In this document: piece by piece, positions 5,569-9,719 of the stretch | Numbering within the stretch: position 1 is the first letter of the stretch | Layout: the number at the start of each line of letters is the position of its first letter | NCBI GenBank assembly: GCA_019690055.1 | Contig: JADGGF010000135.1 | Coordinates: 1-9,719 of the forward strand | Source: Micromonosporaceae bacterium | Lineage (GTDB): Bacteria > Actinomycetota > Actinomycetes > Mycobacteriales > Micromonosporaceae | Length of the DNA stretch: 9,719 nt | Direction of reading: 5' to 3' | Translations under genes and position numbers: made by a program | The notes under the pieces: generated by a model | What the model was told of the DNA's origin: nothing | Database searches by the model: none | The model's input: only the letters and a program-made list of their open reading frames with translations

Positions 5569-7257
5569 GTGCAGGTAGCGGTGCTCGGACCCATCGTGGT
5601 CCGCGTCGGCGGCGAGCCGGCCGACCTGGGCACCCGTAAGCAACGGGCGCTGCTGGCGGCCCTGGTCCTGCACTGCCCGCAGGCGGTCAGCATCGATGCC
5701 CTGGCCGACCTCGTGTGGGGTGACGCGGTCCCGGCCGCGGCGGTCAGCTCCCTGCACGGCTACGTCGCCCGTCTCCGCCGTGTGCTCGAGCCCCGACGGG
5801 GTGCGCGCGGTCCCGCGACCGTGCTCGTCACGACCGAGACCGGCTACACGCTGCAAGTCGCCCCCACTGATATCGATGTCAACAGATTCACCACCGCGGC
5901 CGTGGCCGTGCATCGGCAAGTCACCGACGTGGACAGCCTCGTCCCCGCCGTGCCGGCCCGGCTCACCCGAGCGGAGCTGGCCGACCTGGCCGTCCAGCTC
6001 GATGAGGCGCTGGCGCTGTGGCGGGGCGAGCCGTACGCCGAGCTCGGCGACCACACCGTCGCGGTGGCCGAGCGGGCCCGCCTGGCCGACCTGCACCTGA
6101 CCGCCAGCGAGGACCGCGCGCTGGTCCGCAGCGAGCTGGGCGAGCATGCCACCGCCGCCGCGCAGCTGGCCGCGCTGGCGCAGCAGCATCCCCTGCGGGA
6201 ACGGCTGTGGGCGCTGTGGGCCCTGACCCTGGCCCGCGCCGGCCGGCAGGCCGACGCGCTCGCGGCCCTCCGCCAGGTGCGTGGCGTGCTGGTCGATGAG
6301 CTCGGCGTGGACCCGGGCGACTCGTTGCGTGCGGTCGAGGCCGCGGTCCTGGCCCAGGACGCGCGCGTGTTGCGCCCGGCGACGCGCTCGTCCGCGGCGC
6401 GCTCGTCGCCGGCCCCTGCTCGGGTCGGCCGCCGCGACGGCGGCCGGAACGGGGCGACCGAGCGGACGGAGACTGTCGCTGACCGTACGATCGGCCACCA
6501 CAACGACGACCCGCAGCGCTGGCCGTTGATCGACCGCGACAGCGAGCTCGATCGGCTGACCGCGTTGTTGGACCAGGTCGCCGAGGGCCGGACCCGCTTC
6601 GCGGTGGTCGCGGGCGAACCAGGCATCGGCAAGTCTCGACTGATCGACGAACTGACGCGGCGGGCCCGCGCGGCCGGCTTCGGGGTATCCGTGGGCCGGT
6701 GCTCCGCCGACGATGGCGCGCCCCCGCTGTGGCCCTGGCTGGCCGTGCTGCGGGAGTTGAGCACCGGCCCGGACGGCGATGCCGTGGCCGATTTGTCCGA
6801 TGTGGACCAACAGGTGCTCGACGAGCTGGCCCCCGCCGCGGTCCCGGCCCGGCCCGGTGTCACCCCAGTCGGGTCGCCGCCGTCGGTCGAGTCCGCCCGG
6901 TTCCAGATCGCCGAGGCGGTGCGTCGACGGCGGGCCGCGCTACGCCCACACCGTCAACGGTCGGGCGTACCCGGGCACGCCGACCCAGCTCGTCCGGATG
7001 AACGACCTTGTGCGCATGACCGTGGTCAACCGGGGTCGCGACACCCACCCGATGCACCTGCACGGCCACACCGTGCTCGCGTTGAGTCGCAACGGCACGC
7101 CGTTCACGGGCAGCCCGATCTGGCTGGACACCTTCGACGTCCAGCCCGGCGAGGTCTGGCAGGTCGCGTTCCGGGCGGACAATCCCGGCGTGTGGATGAA
7201 CCACTGTCACAACCTGCCCCACGCCGAGTTGGGCATGATGGTGCACCTCGCCTATGA
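5569..7257 (+). CDS. AfsR/SARP-like BTAD regulator with truncated AAA domain (C-terminal part replaced by out-of-frame sequence)
   Basis: A pathway-type transcriptional activator by family. Residues 1-100 form an OmpR/PhoB-like winged helix (LGTRKQRALLAALVL, SSLHGYVARLRRVLEP, TETGYTL). Residues 105-265 are a bacterial transcriptional activation domain (DEALALWRGEPYAEL through DELGVDPGDSLRAVEAAVL). An Arg/Ala/Ser-rich linker follows, then an AAA domain from about 318 (PLIDRDSELDRL) with Walker A GEPGIGKS at 349-356. Recognisable sequence stops at about residue 453 (SARFQIAEAVRR, near 6925), just where Walker B should follow. The remaining ~110 residues are Arg/Pro/His-rich translation of an oxidase gene in the wrong frame. 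Full-length relatives continue for several hundred residues, so the ATPase and C-terminal sensor regions are lost. The DNA-binding half could still be made as a SARP-like protein. GTG 5569 lacks a ribosome site and is probably leaderless. Confidence 0.85.
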   Translation: MQVAVLGPIVVRVGGEPADLGTRKQRALLAALVLHCPQAVSIDALADLVWGDAVPAAAVSSLHGYVARLRRVLEPRRGARGPATVLVTTETGYTLQVAPTDIDVNRFTTAAVAVHRQVTDVDSLVPAVPARLTRAELADLAVQLDEALALWRGEPYAELGDHTVAVAERARLADLHLTASEDRALVRSELGEHATAAAQLAALAQQHPLRERLWALWALTLARAGRQADALAALRQVRGVLVDELGVDPGDSLRAVEAAVLAQDARVLRPATRSSAARSSPAPARVGRRDGGRNGATERTETVADRTIGHHNDDPQRWPLIDRDSELDRLTALLDQVAEGRTRFAVVAGEPGIGKSRLIDELTRRARAAGFGVSVGRCSADDGAPPLWPWLAVLRELSTGPDGDAVADLSDVDQQVLDELAPAAVPARPGVTPVGSPPSVESARFQIAEAVRRRRAALRPHRQRSGVPGHADPARPDERPCAHDRGQPGSRHPPDAPARPHRARVESQRHAVHGQPDLAGHLRRPARRGLAGRVPGGQSRRVDEPLSQPAPRRVGHDGAPRL

Positions 7258-7297
7258 CGGCTACCGAACCCCGTACGAGGGCGCCCACCACGCCTGA
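6930..7297 (+). pseudogene. C-terminal fragment of a multicopper oxidase
   Basis: From about 6930 a frame one base off the regulator reads as the last cupredoxin domain of a three-domain multicopper oxidase: RYAHTVNGRAYPGTP, then HPMHLHGH (7046-7069), FDVQPGEVWQVAFRADNPGVWM, and HCHNLPHAELGM (7202-7237). The first His cluster and the HCH-x3-H-x4-M set are the expected C-terminal copper ligands, including the type 1 Cys, His and Met. It ends at TGA 7295-7297. Domains 1 and 2 and any secretion signal are missing, and no start codon with a ribosome site precedes it. It is a remnant, not a working enzyme. The kept part shows no stops or obvious decay, so the truncation looks recent. Its 3' end overlaps the convergent hexosaminidase frame by 37 bp. 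Confidence 0.88.
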
Positions 7298-8973
7298 ACC
7301 TCGCCATCGTCGGCGGGTGAACGGGCCGGCGGGTCCACATCCGGACCGCCGGCCCGAGGGGGGCGGCGAGGAGTGCGGTCGTCCCCGGCGACCCCGCCGT
7401 CGCGCGGGGCGGGAATCCGCGGCGACGGCGCGGCCGCGTCACTGACCCACGGCACCCCGGGCACGCGGGCGAAGGCGACGCCCAGCGCCTCCCAGCGGGG
7501 GGCTTGCGCCCCGAGGCGATGGCGGAAGGTCACCCAGTCGTGCGTCGCCCGGGGCGACCAGCCGATCTCCGCGAGCGCGGCCAGTCGGGGGAACGCCAGG
7601 TACTCGATCTCGTCCTGTGTGGACACCCTCTCTGTCCACAGCGGAGCCTCGACGCCGAGGACCACGGACTCGTCGACTCCGGCCAGGTAGCTCGCCGGAT
7701 CCCAGTCGTAGGCCCGTTCGACGCTGATCGGGCCGGCCCAGAGCCGCCCCGGGCCGCGCCACGAGTACCGCTGGTCGAGGTAGGTACGGTCGGCCGGGGA
7801 CATGATGACCCGGTGACCCGCCGCCACCGCGGCCGTCACGGCCCGCGCCCGCGATCCGATCCCCCAGTACTGCAGGACAGTGCCGGCGTGCAGCGGCGCC
7901 TCGGCCAGTTCGTGCCAGCCGACGGCGGTCTTGCCGTGCCGGGCCACGACCTGCTGCGCCCGCGTCACGATCGCGGCGTAGTCGTGGGCCGGCATCCGGA
8001 ACGCTTCGTCGCCGCCGATGTGCAGGTACGGTCCCGGGGTCATGGCCGCGACCTCACCGAGCACGTCGGTGAGGAAGGCCTCGGTCCTCGTTCGGTGCGG
8101 GCACAGCGCGCTGAACCCGACCCGGGTGCCGGTGTAGGGCTTAGGGCGCACGCCGGGGTAGGCCAGCTCCGGGTAGGCGACCAGGGCCGCGTTCGTGTGG
8201 CCCGGCAGGTCAATCTCCGGAACCACCGTCACGAACCGCTCCTGTGCGTAGGCCACGATCTGCCGGTAGTCGTCGGCCGTGTAACAGCCGCCCGGGCCAC
8301 CGCCCACCTGGGTCGCGGCCCCGACACTGACCAGCCGAGGCCAGGTGCCGCTGACGATCCGCCAGCCCTGGTCGTCGGTCAAATGCAGATGCAAATGGTT
8401 AAGTTTGTACAGGGCGACGAGGTCGATGAGGCGCTTCACGGTGGCGACGTCGACGAAGTGCCGGGCCACGTCGAGCATCACGCCCCGGTAGGCGAAGCGC
8501 GGCCGGTCCGTGATGCGCACCCCGGGCACGACGGTCGGCCCGCTCACCGGCATGAGCTGGCGCAGCGTCTGCACCCCCCAGAACAGGCCAGCCCCGCCAC
8601 CGGCCCGGATGGTTACCCCGGCGGCGTCCACCTCCAGCGCGTACGCCTCATCCTCGTACGCCGGATCGAGCAGCAGCGCGATGCCTCCCGCCGGCCGGGC
8701 GTTACCCGGCCGCGGCGCGCACCCGCCCACCAGCTCGGTCAGGTAGGTGCCTACGCGCTCGGCCACCGGGTCGGCGGTGGTGACGATGGTCACGCCGGCG
8801 GGAACCGGGAACCAGGCTGTCTCGTCGGCCACCGCCGCGACCGGTGCCGGCAGCACGTCCGCGACCCCGATCGGCCGGCGGACCTGTTCGGCCCGGGTCC
8901 GCACGGCGACGCTCGGCAGGGCGGCGATCCGGGTGATCGCGCCCAACGCCAGCGGGACCCATCGCCACCTCAC
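7261..8973 (-). CDS. Beta-N-acetylhexosaminidase, glycoside hydrolase family 20
   Basis: Removes terminal beta-linked GlcNAc/GalNAc residues, for example from chitin oligomers or peptidoglycan fragments. Residues 36-155 are the GH20b domain (GVADVLPAP to GVQTLRQLMPV); about 158-475 is the catalytic barrel. Visible active-site features are Arg163 in FAYRGVMLDVARHF, HLHLTDDQGWRI (194-206), His259 in DLPGHT, the Asp322-Glu323 pair in HIGGDEAF, Trp353 in GWHE, Tyr398 in TYLD, and Trp446/Glu448 in APLWTERV. The catalytic pair supports substrate-assisted retaining catalysis. GTG 8973 is the only upstream start because TGA precedes it in frame. No ribosome site is visible and the N-terminus (RWRWVPLALGAITRIAALPSVAV) is at best a poor signal peptide, so location is uncertain. 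After GVPWV (residue 510) an Arg/Pro-rich 60-residue tail runs through a hairpin into antisense of the oxidase remnant; it may be a frameshift artefact. Confidence 0.95.
   Translation of the reverse strand: MRWRWVPLALGAITRIAALPSVAVRTRAEQVRRPIGVADVLPAPVAAVADETAWFPVPAGVTIVTTADPVAERVGTYLTELVGGCAPRPGNARPAGGIALLLDPAYEDEAYALEVDAAGVTIRAGGGAGLFWGVQTLRQLMPVSGPTVVPGVRITDRPRFAYRGVMLDVARHFVDVATVKRLIDLVALYKLNHLHLHLTDDQGWRIVSGTWPRLVSVGAATQVGGGPGGCYTADDYRQIVAYAQERFVTVVPEIDLPGHTNAALVAYPELAYPGVRPKPYTGTRVGFSALCPHRTRTEAFLTDVLGEVAAMTPGPYLHIGGDEAFRMPAHDYAAIVTRAQQVVARHGKTAVGWHELAEAPLHAGTVLQYWGIGSRARAVTAAVAAGHRVIMSPADRTYLDQRYSWRGPGRLWAGPISVERAYDWDPASYLAGVDESVVLGVEAPLWTERVSTQDEIEYLAFPRLAALAEIGWSPRATHDWVTFRHRLGAQAPRWEALGVAFARVPGVPWVSDAAAPSPRIPAPRDGGVAGDDRTPRRPPRAGGPDVDPPARSPADDGEVQAWWAPSYGVR
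7323..7355. terminator. Strong GC-rich hairpin, likely bidirectional terminator
   Basis: GGGCCGGCGGGTCC (7323-7336) pairs with GGACCGCCGGCCC (7343-7355): 13 pairs with one bulged G and a 6-nt loop. It begins 26 bp after the oxidase stop codon, where a terminator is expected, and could also end minus-strand transcription of the hexosaminidase. There is no T-run. It lies inside the atypical 3' extension of the hexosaminidase frame. Confidence 0.6.
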
Positions 8974-8981
8974 GGGCTCGA

Positions 8982-8987
8982 AGGGTA
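8982..8987 (-). promoter_or_regulatory. Possible -10 element of the GH20 gene
   Basis: On the minus strand TACCCT fits TAnnnT and ends 8 nt before GTG 8973, which lacks a ribosome site, so a leaderless or near-leaderless transcript is possible. No -35 match is visible. Confidence 0.25.
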
Positions 8988-8991
8988 GCGC

Positions 8992-9041
8992 CGGTCAGAA
9001 CCCATCGACCACGGTCAGACCCCTTCAGCCCGAGCGGTCAG
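8992..9041. repeat. Three CGGTCAG direct repeats upstream of the GH20 gene
   Basis: CGGTCAG occurs at 8992-8998, 9012-9018 and 9035-9041, spaced 20 and 23 bp, in the 64-bp gap before the hexosaminidase start and across the stop codon of the preceding gene. Roughly two-turn spacing would put the copies on one face of the helix. A regulator binding here is inference. Confidence 0.4.
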
Positions 9042-9691
9042 GGCTGGGACTCGTAGAGCGCGATGAACTCGTCGGTCAGGTGTGGTGGTGTGTAGGTGAT
9101 CGGGATGCGGGTCCGCGTGCCGTCGGTCCACCCGTGGCACGTGGCGATGATCGCCACGTCCGGGCGGTCCGGGTAGCGCAGCACGTACGAGAAATTCCGG
9201 ACGGGGAGCATGAGCGGGTCCAGGCACTCCCCGTCCACGTCCCACGGCCCGTTCTCCCACGGCGCGTCGGGCCAGAGGCCGCTGTGCCGTCGCTGCCAGT
9301 CCCGCCACGCGCCGTTGCGATCGGGCAGCTGGTTGAGCAACGCGGCGAACTCGGCGGCCGCCGCCCCGTGCAGTGTCCGTTGCCGCGGCGGGATCGGGGA
9401 CCCGCCAGCGTTGCTGTCCGGCGGCTCGAACGTGCCGTCCCCGTCGAGGTCCACGCGGGTGCAGAGGATGGCCTCGCTGGGGTCCGGCGCCACGAACTGT
9501 CCGGGCGCGTCGACGAACGGCACGCGCTCCGGGATCACCGGGCAACCATCGTCGCCGATCTCTATCGAGAACGGCGTGCCGTACACGGTGGGAAACTGCG
9601 GACCGATCCGGTCCACATAGGCGATCACCACCCCGCCCGCGGCCAGCACAACCACGCCGAGGGCGGCCGCGAGCCGCCACCGCCGTCCCAT
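9038..9691 (-). CDS. Secreted or membrane-anchored protein of unknown function
   Basis: Family not recognised. The 217-residue protein has a basic start (MGRRWR) and one hydrophobic segment (about residues 7-25) with no obvious cleavage site or lipobox, so it is either an uncleaved anchor or a signal peptide. The outer part has four cysteines (50, 77, 156, 185) that could form two disulfides. It also holds a 12-residue segment at 81-92 (DLDGDGTFEPPD) that fits the calcium-binding loop pattern of EF-hands. Other traits are Trp-rich stretches (WRDWQRRHSGLW, APWENGPWDVDGE) and CHGWTDG near the end. ATG 9691 follows a ribosome site, AAGGGAG, by 4 nt. It lies upstream of the hexosaminidase gene on the same strand with a 64-bp gap, so co-transcription is possible, but the repeats between them favour separate control. 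A lone membrane-anchored protein is the most that can be said. Confidence 0.82.
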   Translation of the reverse strand: MGRRWRLAAALGVVVLAAGGVVIAYVDRIGPQFPTVYGTPFSIEIGDDGCPVIPERVPFVDAPGQFVAPDPSEAILCTRVDLDGDGTFEPPDSNAGGSPIPPRQRTLHGAAAAEFAALLNQLPDRNGAWRDWQRRHSGLWPDAPWENGPWDVDGECLDPLMLPVRNFSYVLRYPDRPDVAIIATCHGWTDGTRTRIPITYTPPHLTDEFIALYESQP

Positions 9692-9719
9692 GCCACTCCC
9701 TTCCGGTCGTCGGCCCTAG

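Noticed and set aside
4774..6810. A very long minus-strand open frame spanning the hydrolase and regulator genes
   Set aside because: It lies antisense to two recognisable families with intact motifs. Its translation is Arg/Gly/His-rich without domain patterns, as expected for shadows in high-GC DNA.
6779..7297. A complete small oxidase gene starting at ATG 6779
   Set aside because: The first ~48 codons lie out of frame over regulator sequence and encode Arg/Pro/Ser-rich translation; oxidase similarity begins only near 6930 and there is no ribosome site.
7504..8988. A long plus-strand open frame opposite the hexosaminidase gene
   Set aside because: The minus strand encodes a complete GH20 active site; this frame gives low-complexity Arg/Pro/Gly sequence with no recognisable fold.
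9003..9020. Possible DasR (dre) site upstream of the hexosaminidase gene
   Set aside because: The local inverted repeat is GACC-AC-GGTC, the reverse order of the dre core GGTC-TA-GACC, and the flanks do not match.

Overview
The window is very GC-rich with GTG starts dominating, GC-biased third codon positions and several genes typical of filamentous actinomycetes (an AfsR/SARP-type BTAD regulator, a CGNR zinc-finger protein, a GH20 hexosaminidase). It looks like a chromosomal stretch of an actinomycete, plausibly Micromonosporaceae or a relative; the family assignment is inference. There are no RNA genes, insertion sequences, integrases or CRISPR arrays, and no stretch over 300 bases lacks a gene.

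Layout, left to right. (1) The 3' part of a membrane-anchored GGDEF-EAL protein, entering from the left edge, with a degenerate GGDEF and an apparently complete EAL site. (2) A small putative lipoprotein of unknown function whose 3' end overlaps, tail to tail, (3) a minus-strand Pyr_excise/MSMEG_6728-type protein. (4) A minus-strand EamA/DMT transporter, divergent from (5) a CGNR zinc-finger protein. Their 81-bp shared spacer has two exact copies of an 11-bp repeat, a candidate operator. (6) An isochorismatase-fold cysteine hydrolase, followed by a degenerate tandem repeat of about 23 bp that begins across its stop codon. (7) A BTAD/AAA regulator of AfsR type, apparently leaderless, which breaks off before Walker B. 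It is joined out of frame to (8) the last ~120 codons of a multicopper oxidase, which keep both copper motifs. (9) On the minus strand, a GH20 beta-N-acetylhexosaminidase with an atypical C-terminal extension. Upstream of it on the same strand is (10) a secreted or anchored protein of unknown function.

Most genes look like independent single-gene units. The only pair likely to work together is the DMT transporter with the CGNR protein. The clearest anomaly is the AfsR-multicopper oxidase junction near 6922-6935, which reads as a deletion or recombination scar (or an assembly error) and leaves two gene remnants. I do not see convincing evidence of a novel multi-gene system. The items worth following up are the junction, the candidate CGNR operator, two possible single-base frameshifts (lipoprotein N-terminus, hexosaminidase C-terminus) and the local repeats.
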